The notes: generated from the letters alone by a model not told the origin. Positions 48,454-57,131 are shown, counted from the stretch's first letter. The stretch: DNA of 64,000 nucleotides from Psychrobium sp. MM17-31 (GCF_022347785.1 NZ_JAKRGA010000003.1:372001-436000), one strand, 5' to 3'. Numbers and translations: made by a program.

Positions 48454-49637
48454 TAGTGAGACTCCCCTTTCGCGCTTGGATAAGCGTCTGGATATTTAGC
48501 AATGTGAGATTTTAATTCGGTTAGCTGATCTTGCAGGTGCTTTGGCACGTCGTGATAAACGTCAGTCACTAATTCTTCTAATGCTGGCGCGCCGATTTTT
48601 TCTGAAATCTTAAGCTCGCTTAATACTTCGGTGCGATACTTTTCATAGAGCGCAGCGTCTTTGTCCTCATCCCACCAACCTTGGTTAATCATCCAAGTTT
48701 TGAAACGCAAAACGCCGTCAATTTGTGCCCACAACTCTTCTTCTTCTTTTGAGCGATAGCCACTTGGATCATCAGAGGTAGAATGGGCACCTAGGCGATA
48801 ACTCATTGCTTCAATAAGCACTGGCTTATTGTGCTCAAGCGCATAAGCACGGGCTGTTTGCGTCGCGAGTAAGACAGCAAGTAAATCATTGCCATCAACG
48901 CGAATCGTCTCAATGCCGTAGCCAACACCACGCGGCGCAATACCATCGCCAGCATATTGCTCGTCAGTACCTGTTGAAATGGCGTAGCCATTGTTACGAC
49001 AGAAGAAAACGGTTGGACATTTAAGCACAGCTGCCATATTTAAACCGGCGTGAAAATCACCTTCTGAGGCTGCACCTTCACCAAAATAACAAATGGTAAG
49101 CGCGTCTTTACCTGCCATTTTCTGGCCGTAAGCATAACCAGCAGCTTGTGGAATTTGGGTGGCTAACGGCGATGAAATCGTCATGTAGTTAAGTTCGTTA
49201 GAGCCATAGTGAATTGGCATTTGACGACCTTTACCTAAATCTTTCGCATTTGAAAACAACTGGTTCATAAAGTTAGGCGTTGAGAAACCGCGAAAACGCA
49301 ATGCTGCTTGCTCGCGGTATTGCGCCATAATCATGTCATCATCTGATAGTGCAGCAGCGCTGCCAGTGATTGCGGCTTCTTCGCCTTTACAGGTCATGTA
49401 AAACGAAATACGGCCTTGGCGCTGTGATGCTACCATACGCTCGTCAAATACGCGGATAAATGCAAGGGTGTCGTAAATTTTATGCGCGAGCGCTTCGTCG
49501 ATATCAGGCATTTGCGCGCCGTCAATAACATCGCCTTGGGCATCTAACACTTGCAGCGTTGGTATCTCCAAAGCATCGCCTCTAATAAACGATGCTTGAT
49601 GAATTGCATTCACCACTTTGCTATCAGGTCTATTCAT
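48453..49637 (-). CDS. bkdA1: Branched-chain alpha-keto acid dehydrogenase E1 alpha
   Basis: A 394-residue E1 alpha. It contains [50 protein letters not shown] and the thiamine-diphosphate motif [18 protein letters not shown]...NN. The regions ISFYMT and GRQMP.HYG are closer to BCKDH E1 alpha, including the mitochondrial one, than to pyruvate dehydrogenase; this makes bkd the better name. First gene of bkdA1-A2-B. No E3 (lpd) gene follows, so a shared Lpd is presumably used. ATG start. Confidence 0.93.
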   Translation of the reverse strand: MNRPDSKVVNAIHQASFIRGDALEIPTLQVLDAQGDVIDGAQMPDIDEALAHKIYDTLAFIRVFDERMVASQRQGRISFYMTCKGEEAAITGSAAALSDDDMIMAQYREQAALRFRGFSTPNFMNQLFSNAKDLGKGRQMPIHYGSNELNYMTISSPLATQIPQAAGYAYGQKMAGKDALTICYFGEGAASEGDFHAGLNMAAVLKCPTVFFCRNNGYAISTGTDEQYAGDGIAPRGVGYGIETIRVDGNDLLAVLLATQTARAYALEHNKPVLIEAMSYRLGAHSTSDDPSGYRSKEEEELWAQIDGVLRFKTWMINQGWWDEDKDAALYEKYRTEVLSELKISEKIGAPALEELVTDVYHDVPKHLQDQLTELKSHIAKYPDAYPSAKGESH

Positions 49638-49731
49638 GATGTTCCTTTATTGTTGCCGATTACTGACTGCTCCAAAGTGCTCTCAATAACGACTTTCTTA
49701 GTGTTTCACGGTAGGCACAACTGCTTCTAGT

Positions 49732-49762
49732 AGTATTTGAGTTAACTAGACGTTAACGTCAA
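49732..49762 (-). promoter_or_regulatory. bkd promoter with LiuR/MerR-like palindrome
   Basis: A perfect 12-bp palindrome GACGTTAACGTC lies at 49749-49760, with ACGTTAACGT as its core, resembling LiuR sites of branched-chain degradation genes. On the minus strand a -35 TTGACG (49762-49757) and a -10 AATACT (49737-49732) are 19 bp apart, the stretched spacing typical of promoters controlled by MerR-family activators. The start is about 95 bp before the bkdA1 ATG. Confidence 0.55.
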
Positions 49763-49875
49763 AGTTCATCGAAAAAGATGATGCCAATGAATAAATTTTA
49801 TGTGGCATTTACTTTACCTATGCGTCAACTCGCTGACAATACAAGGTGGTCAAATATGAATCAGATTTTATTCTT

Positions 49876-49915
49876 CAAAAAAAAAGGAACTGTAAATCTA
49901 TCATTACAGCCCCTT
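49876..49915 (-). terminator. Terminator after astE
   Basis: CTGTAA/TTACAG and outer AAGG/CCTT (about 49884-49914) form a stem with a small internal mismatch. The A-run at 49876-49884 provides the U-run on the minus strand, 30 bp after the astE stop. Confidence 0.75.
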
Positions 49916-49944
49916 TCAAATATTCTAAAAATCAGTGAGATATT

Positions 49945-50964
49945 TTATGGTAATGTTGTAGGCACCACCATTAATACCGCGCGATTACCGTTGGCAACCT
50001 TGGCATTTGGAAAGACAATGGCTTCCCCTTCTGCTTCAATCTTATAATCGATGTCACCTTCTGACGCCAATTTAAAACCCAGTGGAAAACTGGTGAAGTT
50101 AACAACATCATTGGCAAAGTAAAATTGGAAACTATCATCGTGTTTATCGATAGCACGATTAACCTTAAACAAATTAAGATCGGCTTCATTATATGGCGCT
50201 AGTGCCATATCATTCCCCGTAATCATCGCTTTAAGAGTTTCACGCACACCAATAAAGCGAGTCATATCGTTTTCGCCAAATGGGCGAACTTTACCAAGCT
50301 CAACAGTAAAGGCATGTGCGCCGTATTGATTGGATGAAAAATAGCTAAAGGTGGTTGTAGGCCCATTTGATAACAGAATAGTATTCACATCACACGCAAG
50401 CATAATTTGTAGTTGCTCTTTGCTGTACTCTTTACCATGTAGGAACGGATAAACCGCAAATTTTTCGTTTTTAGAGCCGCGAATAGCGGTGTGCAGATCG
50501 TAATGAATGCGCTCTTTATCGTCATTTACGCGATAAAAATCATCAACGTATTGCTCTAATTTTTTAGCGCGAATACGCTCGCGATTGATAAGTCCAGGTT
50601 CTTTAGAATGGGCGCCGCTAAACAAGCGATTCATGTTTTCTTCCACAAAACGCTCGCCAATGTTCATCGACGCTGGGTTACCAAATAAGAACATCACGCG
50701 ATGCGCCACACTAATCTCTTCATCTAAAATGGCCTGTACATAGTCCCTACAAATCTCAATTGGACCGGTTTCATTGCCGTGAACACCACTCGATAAGATG
50801 ATATCTTTGTCACCTGCGTTTTGTGGCTCAAAAACGATTACGCCACTGTCCCATACTTGTACTCTAGTACCATTGCCTAATGTGAAATCTTGAGTCTGAT
50901 CACTGCCCCATTCGTTGGCGCGAGTAAAAGATAAAAAGTCTTGTTGTTGGTAGGGATGTGACAC
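49945..50964 (-). CDS. astE: Succinylglutamate desuccinylase AstE
   Basis: A 339-residue zinc carboxypeptidase-type enzyme of the aspartoacylase/AstE family. It removes succinate from N2-succinylglutamate, the last step of arginine succinyltransferase catabolism. Zinc ligands are His62 and Glu65 in SSGVHGNETG and the His of YDLHTAIRGS; the catalytic Glu lies in FTVELGKVRPFG. The start is GTG with GGAG eight bases upstream. The other ast genes are not nearby, so AstE is encoded apart from the usual operon. AspA-type activity is a less likely alternative. Confidence 0.9.
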   Translation of the reverse strand: MSHPYQQQDFLSFTRANEWGSDQTQDFTLGNGTRVQVWDSGVIVFEPQNAGDKDIILSSGVHGNETGPIEICRDYVQAILDEEISVAHRVMFLFGNPASMNIGERFVEENMNRLFSGAHSKEPGLINRERIRAKKLEQYVDDFYRVNDDKERIHYDLHTAIRGSKNEKFAVYPFLHGKEYSKEQLQIMLACDVNTILLSNGPTTTFSYFSSNQYGAHAFTVELGKVRPFGENDMTRFIGVRETLKAMITGNDMALAPYNEADLNLFKVNRAIDKHDDSFQFYFANDVVNFTSFPLGFKLASEGDIDYKIEAEGEAIVFPNAKVANGNRAVLMVVPTTLP

Positions 50965-51036
50965 AGAAACTCCAAAAATATAGATGAAAACTGCGTCATT
51001 ATATCGAAATTAGTCTGGTAAACCCATGGCAAGATT

Positions 51037-51075
51037 AATAAAAAAGCGACATCTGCTATATACAAATGTCGCTTT
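51037..51075 (-). terminator. Terminator after the small membrane ORF
   Basis: AAAGCGACAT (51043-51052) and ATGTCGCTTT (51066-51075) form a perfect 10-bp stem. A-rich sequence at 51037-51045 gives the U-run on the minus strand. It ends 22 bp after the stop of the 51097-51267 ORF. Confidence 0.8.
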
Positions 51076-51096
51076 AATAAAGAGAATCTACTTTGA

Positions 51097-51267
51097 TTAA
51101 CAATCGTGAAGTTGATTGTGAAGAAATCGACCTATCTCATAGCCTGTATTTCCGTCACCATAAACCCACACCAAAGTGAGAATTAATACGCAACAGCTCA
51201 CAATATTAATTATTAACTTTTTAAATGAAAGTAATAAATTTTTAAATGAAAATTTGGTTAAATCCAT
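51097..51267 (-). CDS. 56-residue small membrane protein
   Basis: ATG at 51267 is preceded by GAGG with normal spacing, and the frame runs 56 codons to TAA at 51097-51099. The product starts MDLTKFSFKN with Lys-rich segments. One hydrophobic helix follows (about residues 18-35, LIINIVSCCVLILTLVWV), then a polar C-terminus GDGNTGYEIGRFLHNQL. A strong terminator follows at once, and a separate terminator at 51382-51413 isolates it from ccdA. No family is recognised. The ribosome site, TM pattern and own terminator make it a credible gene. Confidence 0.6.
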   Translation of the reverse strand: MDLTKFSFKNLLLSFKKLIINIVSCCVLILTLVWVYGDGNTGYEIGRFLHNQLHDC

Positions 51268-51381
51268 ATCTACCTCAATGCAATATCATCATTTCAAACA
51301 CTAAGCGTAGGGAATCACAACAAATTTATCAAGCGTTCAGGTATGAAGTTGTCGGAGAGAAAATTAATGATGTCGGATAAT

Positions 51382-51413
51382 AAAAAACGACACCCGCCAA
51401 AGGCAAATGTCGC
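51382..51413 (-). terminator. Terminator after the CcdA-like gene
   Basis: CGACA (51388-51392) pairs with TGTCG (51408-51412), with an inner GCC/GGC pair around AAA. The A-run at 51382-51387 gives the U-run on the minus strand. Its right half, CAAATGTCGCTTT, is the same as in the hairpin at 51043-51075. Confidence 0.7.
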
Positions 51414-51436
51414 TTTGTAATTTGCGTCGCTACTAG

Positions 51437-52153
51437 TTAGATAGACGTCGTTAGATCAGTAAGCCAGTCTGGCATCAACTCCACTAAGAAGGTCTCGAGC
51501 TGACGGTCATAGCCAAATAAAATCGTTAAAGCGATTAACACCAAGAAAGCACCAAGTAATTTCTTAGTAACATTCACATGCTTATTGAGCTTATCGCGAT
51601 TTATCACTTTGCCTGACACCGCGCCCAGCGCGAGTAAAGGGACACCCGCACCAGCGCCAAAAATCAGCATCACGGCAAATACCATTGGCAGGCTATCGCC
51701 TTGAATAGCTAGTGAGATAGCTGCGCCTAATGTCGGGCCAACGCAAGGTGTCCATACAAAGCCCAGCAATGCACCAAGTATAAACTGACCACTAACGCCG
51801 CTTGCTTCATAGGTCGCTACTTTGTTATTGCCTCGACTCATCAGTTGCGATGCAACTTGGCTAAACTTTTGATTAAGCGGATCAATCAATATAATCAAGC
51901 CAAATGTCAGCAGCAATGAAGCGCTAATAGTTTTGATAATCGTAATATCAAAATCCCACGCAATAGCTGCCGCGCTAATTAGGCTACCAGTTACGGCAAA
52001 TGATAAAGAAATCCCTAAGATAAGCGCCAATAGACCATTTTTACTTTGCTGCAGCGCACTAGAAATAATAATTGGCAAAATAGGTAATACGCAGGGTGAT
52101 AACGTACTTAGCACACCTGCAATAAAACTAAAGAAAAACGCTGATAATTCCAT
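51437..52153 (-). CDS. CcdA/DsbD-type transmembrane thiol-disulfide carrier
   Basis: A 238-residue protein with about six TM helices. The two reactive cysteines of the family are Cys21 in LSPCVLPILP and Cys137 in WTPCVGPTLG, each at a helix start next to Pro. Such proteins pass electrons from cytoplasmic thioredoxin across the inner membrane to periplasmic thiol proteins. It lies 15 bp after the gene for an exported thioredoxin-like protein, which is its likely partner. No cytochrome c maturation genes are near, so the targets are open. Confidence 0.88.
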   Translation of the reverse strand: MELSAFFFSFIAGVLSTLSPCVLPILPIIISSALQQSKNGLLALILGISLSFAVTGSLISAAAIAWDFDITIIKTISASLLLTFGLIILIDPLNQKFSQVASQLMSRGNNKVATYEASGVSGQFILGALLGFVWTPCVGPTLGAAISLAIQGDSLPMVFAVMLIFGAGAGVPLLALGAVSGKVINRDKLNKHVNVTKKLLGAFLVLIALTILFGYDRQLETFLVELMPDWLTDLTTSI

Positions 52154-52168
52154 CGATATCGTCTCTAA

Positions 52169-52561
52169 CTATTTACTTGTCGTCGACGGTGCTTTCATTG
52201 AAAATAAATTAAATAGTTTACGCTCATTAGTTTCGGCGATAGAACGGCCAATTTCTTTTTCACCTTGGTAGCGAATTAGCGTGCTTTGACGAAAGGCTTT
52301 GAAGTACTTCACCCACTCTTTCTGCTTGTCGTAATCAACTTTTAAAACTGTTAACTCACTGTCTGGGTTTTGCTTAAAATATTCTTTAATTACCTTGCCT
52401 TGCTTGCGACAGGTTGGGCACCAAGTAGCGTATACATCAACGAGGATTGCGGCATTTTCTTGTTGGAGTTGTTTAAAGCCGTCTTCGGTGAATTGCATCA
52501 CGCCACCAGCAAATGCTGATGTAGATAAGAATAAAGAGCAGATTAGTAATAATTTTTTCAT
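52169..52561 (-). CDS. Periplasmic thioredoxin-like protein
   Basis: A 130-residue protein with a signal peptide (MKKLLLICSLFLSTSAFA, likely cut after Ala18). The thioredoxin fold follows, with the active site TWCPTC (Cys48 and Cys51). The redox motif CPTC and the region VLKVDYDKQKEW are typical of thioredoxin domains of DsbD-gamma or TlpA type. The downstream gene encodes a CcdA-like carrier; together they resemble a DsbD split into two proteins. ATG start. A short GGTGG/CCACC inverted repeat lies just upstream. Confidence 0.9.
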   Translation of the reverse strand: MKKLLLICSLFLSTSAFAGGVMQFTEDGFKQLQQENAAILVDVYATWCPTCRKQGKVIKEYFKQNPDSELTVLKVDYDKQKEWVKYFKAFRQSTLIRYQGEKEIGRSIAETNERKLFNLFSMKAPSTTSK

Positions 52562-52652
52562 GGTGGATCCTAATATTAATATTGCACCACCACAGACCTG
52601 AGGTCTTAAACTAAAATTTCAGTTTTTTTAAATTATTTTTATCTCTTTGACA

Positions 52653-53057
52653 TTATGTCGTCTGAAGCTGCAAGGACTCATCTAGCTCGAGCGGCATGAT
52701 TCGCTCAATAAGCGCCTGAAATTCCTCGACGGTATTTTCGTGATTCTCTATCTGAGCTAAATCATCAACATGAATGAGATTAAGATATCCCATACTCCAA
52801 TTGTGGAACCTGCGATGTGTTAGTGGATGCTCATAGATCTTAGTTACATCGTGATGGCGTTCGTCCATGACGATCCTGTGATATAGACTATCGATATAAT
52901 CTTCTGGGCCTTCTATGTATTGATAAAAGCCATCAATAACAGTTACTAAGATCCCAGTAATTTGGTGTTGGCTATTGTGAATTCTTGCTTTTCGCAGTAA
53001 TTCGTTTAAATCAATATCCGACAGTAATGCCTTACTTTTGTAAATTATCGCCTTCAC
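52653..53057 (-). CDS. Stand-alone BLUF-domain blue-light sensor
   Basis: A 134-residue protein consisting of a BLUF flavin domain (about 1-95) and a short helical tail. The flavin-site residues line up with AppA spacing: Tyr6 (IIYKS), Asn28 (ARIHN), Gln46 (FYQYIEG), Trp87 and Met89 (NWSMG); the family RH in DERHH is also present. Start GTG 53057 has GGAG eight bases upstream and begins directly at the first beta strand. It overlaps the end of the upstream GGDEF gene by 26 bp, so the two are translated together. It has no output domain, so it probably signals by protein contact. Confidence 0.88.
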   Translation of the reverse strand: MKAIIYKSKALLSDIDLNELLRKARIHNSQHQITGILVTVIDGFYQYIEGPEDYIDSLYHRIVMDERHHDVTKIYEHPLTHRRFHNWSMGYLNLIHVDDLAQIENHENTVEEFQALIERIMPLELDESLQLQTT

Positions 53058-53802
53058 TTTGTGCACTCCTTTGCTCAAACTTATCAATATACATATGTTG
53101 ATCTGCTTCTTTAATTGCTTTGAAAAGATTACGATGAGTATTTTTCGCCCAACCAACACTAAAAGTGATTTGAGTATCAGTTAAGTGATTGCTAATACGC
53201 TCAATAATCGTCGTTAGATCAGTTTCATATCGAAATACAATAACAATAAATTCATCGCCGCCATAACGACAAACAATATCATTTAATCGAACGCTATCGG
53301 TTAACGCTTTGGCAAATGTCTTAATATACAAGTTTCCGTATTCATGGCCTTTTTGATCGTTAACTTTCTTTAAGCCGTTAAGATCAAAGAAATAAACCAC
53401 AAAATCCTCTTTCGACAACTGCCGTTCGATGCGCTTTAAATGGTTAAAATTATAGGTATCGGTAAGCAAATCACGATAGCTCTCGTATTCAATAGCGGCT
53501 TTGTTTTTATAAATAAGGTTGGTCCCACGCTCTATTAACAAGCGCAAGAAATTGACGTTAGATTCAATGCGTGAAATGAACTTCATGGTTGCAACAATAA
53601 TATCTAACTTACGAGTCGCATTACTCGGCGTAATATGATCGTCGATAGTCTGAATATTACTTGCACAGTTACTTTCTGAAGTCATATAAGAAATGATTTC
53701 ATAGGTATACACCAATTCATTGAGACTAATAAAAGATAATCTGCTCCTTAATTCTTTTATCAGCTCATCATAAGCAATTGAATTTGCATTGAATGACGTC
53801 AT
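53032..53802 (-). CDS. Diguanylate cyclase (GGDEF) coupled to the BLUF gene
   Basis: A 256-residue soluble protein. The N-terminal 100 residues are helical and of unknown family. The GGDEF domain (about 105-250) has an intact RYGGDEF (181-185) and FDLNGLKKVND for metal binding, so it should make c-di-GMP. No TM segment is seen. Start ATG 53802 (MTSFNAN) is preferred; an in-frame TTG at 53823 would add seven residues and lies on a GAGGGG. Its 3' end overlaps the BLUF gene, which argues that the light sensor regulates this cyclase. Confidence 0.88.
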   Translation of the reverse strand: MTSFNANSIAYDELIKELRSRLSFISLNELVYTYEIISYMTSESNCASNIQTIDDHITPSNATRKLDIIVATMKFISRIESNVNFLRLLIERGTNLIYKNKAAIEYESYRDLLTDTYNFNHLKRIERQLSKEDFVVYFFDLNGLKKVNDQKGHEYGNLYIKTFAKALTDSVRLNDIVCRYGGDEFIVIVFRYETDLTTIIERISNHLTDTQITFSVGWAKNTHRNLFKAIKEADQHMYIDKFEQRSAQSEGDNLQK

Positions 53803-53968
53803 GTCGTTGAGATTACCCCTCAAAGAAAAATAGATGGCGCGTTCCTAATTGTTTGATACTACCAGCGAAAAATATACAAGTAAAAAGCATTAGTTAAATC
53901 ACGCACACTAAATAAGGCAAACCGTTGTTAAATCAATTTATACCTTAGATAGCTTATAAAGTAGCGGT

Positions 53969-54646
53969 TTATGGATGGCCAAATAATCGAAAATTCCAAT
54001 TCTCTAATTCATTGCTAGCCAATCTTTTTTCAATACTGCTGCGCCACGAATTTGATAACGGGATATCGAGTAATTGAGTTAACGCGTTTTTGTTTAGAGG
54101 GTCGCCAAAATAAATATCACATACTTGTGCGACAGTCATTGAACACGAAGTCTGGCTAATACGCACAATTCCACTATCACTTGTTACTACGCCAGGTGTA
54201 ATAACGCGATACAGCCAGCCACATTTATTAGTCTGTTGCATATGAAGTGAAAACTTTTCGATGTCCCAACGTTTGTTAAGCTTAAAACACGGTGAACGCG
54301 GCTGACTGACTTCTAATATCACCTCGCCCCATTGAAACCTATCACCGATACAAACGTTATTCTCGTCTAAGCCTAAGGTAGAGATATTTTCTCCCATGCT
54401 CGATGGACACCAATCACGTTCAATACCGAGTGCTTGATAATGGGATTGCCAAAAGTCGTAATGCTCGCGTGGATAATGATGCAGTGCTCGTTCGAGCCCA
54501 CCGTGATGTTTAGGATCCGCTGATTCATCGCCGGCAATGCCATACTCATTGATGATTATGTCGTCAGTAATAAGCTGCTTATCAATGGCAGTTGTTAGTC
54601 CATAAGCGTGAGATATTTTTCCAGAGAACGCCTTAACCTGAGTCAT
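53969..54646 (-). CDS. yiiM: MOSC-domain protein, YiiM-like
   Basis: A 225-residue MOSC (molybdenum cofactor sulfurase C-terminal) protein. Motifs are GIAGDESADPKHHGGLERALHHYP, SSMGENISTLGL, and the conserved cysteine in SQPRSPCFKL; the C-terminal YiiM/3-alpha helical segment is present. E. coli YiiM reduces N-hydroxylated base analogues with a molybdenum cofactor; the same is inferred here. The cofactor would depend on the moa pathway, of which moaC is in this window. It is divergent from msrA with a palindrome between them. Confidence 0.88.
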   Translation of the reverse strand: MTQVKAFSGKISHAYGLTTAIDKQLITDDIIINEYGIAGDESADPKHHGGLERALHHYPREHYDFWQSHYQALGIERDWCPSSMGENISTLGLDENNVCIGDRFQWGEVILEVSQPRSPCFKLNKRWDIEKFSLHMQQTNKCGWLYRVITPGVVTSDSGIVRISQTSCSMTVAQVCDIYFGDPLNKNALTQLLDIPLSNSWRSSIEKRLASNELENWNFRLFGHP

Positions 54647-54723
54647 ATAAAATCCAATCTAGTCGCAAGTGCGCGCTATTATAACCGTGCATGAAATATT
54701 TCTCCTGCAATTCCTGTCTTGTG

Positions 54724-54743
54724 AGTGAAAATAAATTTTCACT
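54724..54743. promoter_or_regulatory. Perfect palindrome between yiiM and msrA
   Basis: AGTGAAAATAAATTTTCACT is a perfect inverted repeat with 9-bp arms and a 2-bp centre. It lies 70 bp before msrA and 78 bp before yiiM, a typical operator position for a divergent pair. No regulator can be named. Confidence 0.45.
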
Positions 54744-54812
54744 TTACGGCGAAGATTTTTAACTATAGACTTCTAGCCATCTAAACGTAGAAACAAATTT
54801 GAGAGTAATACT

Positions 54813-55283
54813 ATGCAAACTGCAACTTTTGGCGGCGGCTGTTTTTGGGGCGTTGAAGCATTATTTCGTGAGCAAGACGGCGTGATTGAAGCATTTTCTG
54901 GCTATGAAGGTGGTGATAAAGAAAACCCGACTTACAAAGAAGTGTGCACAGGAACTACAGGTCATGCGGAAGTTGTTGAGGTGACCTTTGACGAGAGTAA
55001 AATCAGTTACCAACAGCTGCTGAACATCTTTTTTGAAAACCACAACCCAACAGAATTAAACCGCCAAGGTGTTGACGTGGGTACACAATATCGCAGCGCC
55101 GTGTTCTATCACGATGCAACGCAGCAGCAATTAGCTAATGAAACCATTGCGCGATTAACTGAAGAAAAACGTTTCGGCGATAAAAAGATTGTTACTGAAG
55201 TGACACCAGCATCAACATTCTTTAAGGCTGAAGAATACCACCAGCAATACTTTGCTAAAAACGGTGGTAGCTGCTCAATCTAA
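54813..55283 (+). CDS. msrA: Peptide methionine sulfoxide reductase MsrA
   Basis: A 156-residue MsrA that reduces methionine-S-sulfoxide in proteins, using thioredoxin. The catalytic cysteine is Cys10 in FGGGCFWGVEA. EGGDKENPTYKEVCTGTTGHAEVVEV, FFENHNPTELNRQGVDVGTQYRS and FKAEEYHQQYF are typical. A resolving Cys near the C-terminus (GGSCSI) is present. ATG with GAGAG upstream. It is divergent from yiiM, with a palindrome between. Confidence 0.96.
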   Translation: MQTATFGGGCFWGVEALFREQDGVIEAFSGYEGGDKENPTYKEVCTGTTGHAEVVEVTFDESKISYQQLLNIFFENHNPTELNRQGVDVGTQYRSAVFYHDATQQQLANETIARLTEEKRFGDKKIVTEVTPASTFFKAEEYHQQYFAKNGGSCSI

Positions 55284-55309
55284 AGATTGTTTTAATTTGT
55301 GAGAACTGG

Positions 55310-56023
55310 ATGACTCAAATACCGCTATATTTTCTGCCTGGCACACAATGTAATGATCGTTTGTGGCAGCAGGTATTTGAGTTACTGCCCGCTTATTTCT
55401 CACCAATTGCATTAACAATTCCTGATGCAAATTCTCCCCTAGCGATTGTAAAAGCGCTGCATCAACAACTGCCGACACAGCCAATAAACCTAATTGGCTT
55501 TTCACTCGGTGGCTACCTCAGCGCGCTATACGCAACGCAATATCCAGAGAGTATTTCGCGCTTGATGGTTATTGCTAACCATCCGCATCCGCTACCTAAC
55601 AAGGAATTAGCGACTCGGCAATTTACCTTAGACTTCATTCGTAAAAACGGCTATCGGGGTTTGCCATTATCGCGAATTCATGGGCTATTGGCACCTAGTA
55701 ATCATCACAAACAAAACATCATCGATACGATTAACTTGATGGATAAGGAATGCGGCGAGAAAACCTTAGTGAATCAAATGCAATACACCTCTCATCGAGA
55801 GAACCTGATGCCTGCAATTAATCAAGCACCCTTTTCAACCCACTTTGTGATTGGTGAAAATGACGCGTTAGTAGCCATCGATAAGCTCAGCGTGGCGATT
55901 AAACAACCCAATGTCTCACTTGAGATTATCGAGCAATGCGGTCATATGTCACCACTAGAAGATCCAGCGGCGATTGCACAAAGTATTATTAGGCATTTTA
56001 GAATGGCGCTGGATAACGCTTAA
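55310..56023 (+). CDS. Alpha/beta-fold hydrolase
   Basis: A 237-residue hydrolase with a nucleophile elbow GFSLGG (Ser65), an acid in the FVIGENDALV region (about Asp187) and a His in EQCGHMSPLEDP. It begins IPLYFLPGTQCNDRLWQ, a normal oxyanion-hole region. The substrate cannot be told; MenH/BioH-like and lactonase-like members share these parts. It starts 26 bp after msrA and converges with the Tas-like gene, overlapping its end by 26 bp. Confidence 0.85.
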   Translation: MTQIPLYFLPGTQCNDRLWQQVFELLPAYFSPIALTIPDANSPLAIVKALHQQLPTQPINLIGFSLGGYLSALYATQYPESISRLMVIANHPHPLPNKELATRQFTLDFIRKNGYRGLPLSRIHGLLAPSNHHKQNIIDTINLMDKECGEKTLVNQMQYTSHRENLMPAINQAPFSTHFVIGENDALVAIDKLSVAIKQPNVSLEIIEQCGHMSPLEDPAAIAQSIIRHFRMALDNA

Positions 56024-57050
56024 AGACCTCGCTAATATCTGACAATACTTCAGCCGGTAAAGGCTCAGCAAAGGCATCGATATCTTCTCGCAACTGCGCC
56101 ATTGACGTGGCACCAATAATACTGGATGTTACGCCATCAACCTGATCACACCATCCAAGCGCCAGTTTAACAGGTGAAATGCCATGACTTTCCGCCACAT
56201 CAACATAGGCAGCGACGGCTTGTTGGCTTTGCGGCGTATCTCTAAATAGGCCATTACGCTGAATCAACGTCCAGCGACTGCCCTGCGGTCTTGCACCGTT
56301 AAGGTATTTTCCAGCAAGTGCGCCAGTCGCTAACGGCGACCAAGGCAAATAGGCAATATTCTCATTTGCGCACTGCTCAATAAGATAAGGCCAATCTTTA
56401 GCATGCAGTAAACTAAATTCGTTTTGAATCGACACCATTTTCGGCAGATTATGTTGCTCACTAAGACGCAAATATTGGCTAATGCCCCAAGGTGTATCGT
56501 CAGATAATCCGCAATGACGAATTTTACCAGCAGCAACACATTTAGCTAACCCTTCAAGAATATCTAATTTATTTTCAATGTGTTGCTTTGACGCTTCCCT
56601 CAGTTGCGACATGCCGTTTGGCCAATGATTACCAAAATGCGGTGTCGAACGATTTGGCCAGTGAAGCTGATACAAATCGATGTAATCGGTTTGCAATCGC
56701 TGAAGTGAACCATCTACTGCTTTAATCACGTTATCACCAGTGATAGGTGCATTATCGCGAATATAAGAAAAGCCCGGCCCAGCAATTTTAGTTGCCAGCA
56801 CTATGTCTTCACGTTTGTCCTTATTACGCGATAGCCAGTCACCAATAATGGCTTCTGTTTTACCATAGGTATCAGCCGATGGTGGTACGGCATACATTTC
56901 AGCCGTATCAATAAAGTTAACGCCCTTGGACAATGCATAGTCAATCTGCTGATCGGCATCTGATTGGTTGTTTTGCAGCCCCCATGTCATGCTACCTAAA
57001 CAAACACGAGACACCGATAACCCGCTGTCACCTAACGGAGAGTATTTCAT
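55998..57050 (-). CDS. tas: Aldo/keto reductase, Tas-like
   Basis: A 350-residue NADP(H)-dependent reductase near E. coli Tas (346). Motifs are GSMTWGLQN, FIDTAEMYAVPP (catalytic Asp and Tyr), VLATKIAG (Lys), YQLHWPNRS (His), IQNEFSLL and IIGATSMAQLRED for cofactor binding. Tas complements tyrosine auxotrophs in E. coli in some conditions, but the real substrate is unknown. ATG start with AAGGATTAC upstream. Confidence 0.85.
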   Translation of the reverse strand: MKYSPLGDSGLSVSRVCLGSMTWGLQNNQSDADQQIDYALSKGVNFIDTAEMYAVPPSADTYGKTEAIIGDWLSRNKDKREDIVLATKIAGPGFSYIRDNAPITGDNVIKAVDGSLQRLQTDYIDLYQLHWPNRSTPHFGNHWPNGMSQLREASKQHIENKLDILEGLAKCVAAGKIRHCGLSDDTPWGISQYLRLSEQHNLPKMVSIQNEFSLLHAKDWPYLIEQCANENIAYLPWSPLATGALAGKYLNGARPQGSRWTLIQRNGLFRDTPQSQQAVAAYVDVAESHGISPVKLALGWCDQVDGVTSSIIGATSMAQLREDIDAFAEPLPAEVLSDISEVFKRYPAPF

Positions 57051-57131
57051 AGTAATCCTTGCATAAAAAAAACGATTTTTTGCTAGCCTAATGCATTGTC
57101 AATAGGTGTCAATACAACGTGTACATCATTA

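Noticed and set aside
49778-50047. 89-codon plus-strand ORF over the astE 3' end
   Set aside because: It runs through the astE terminator and C-terminal coding region and has no supporting motif.
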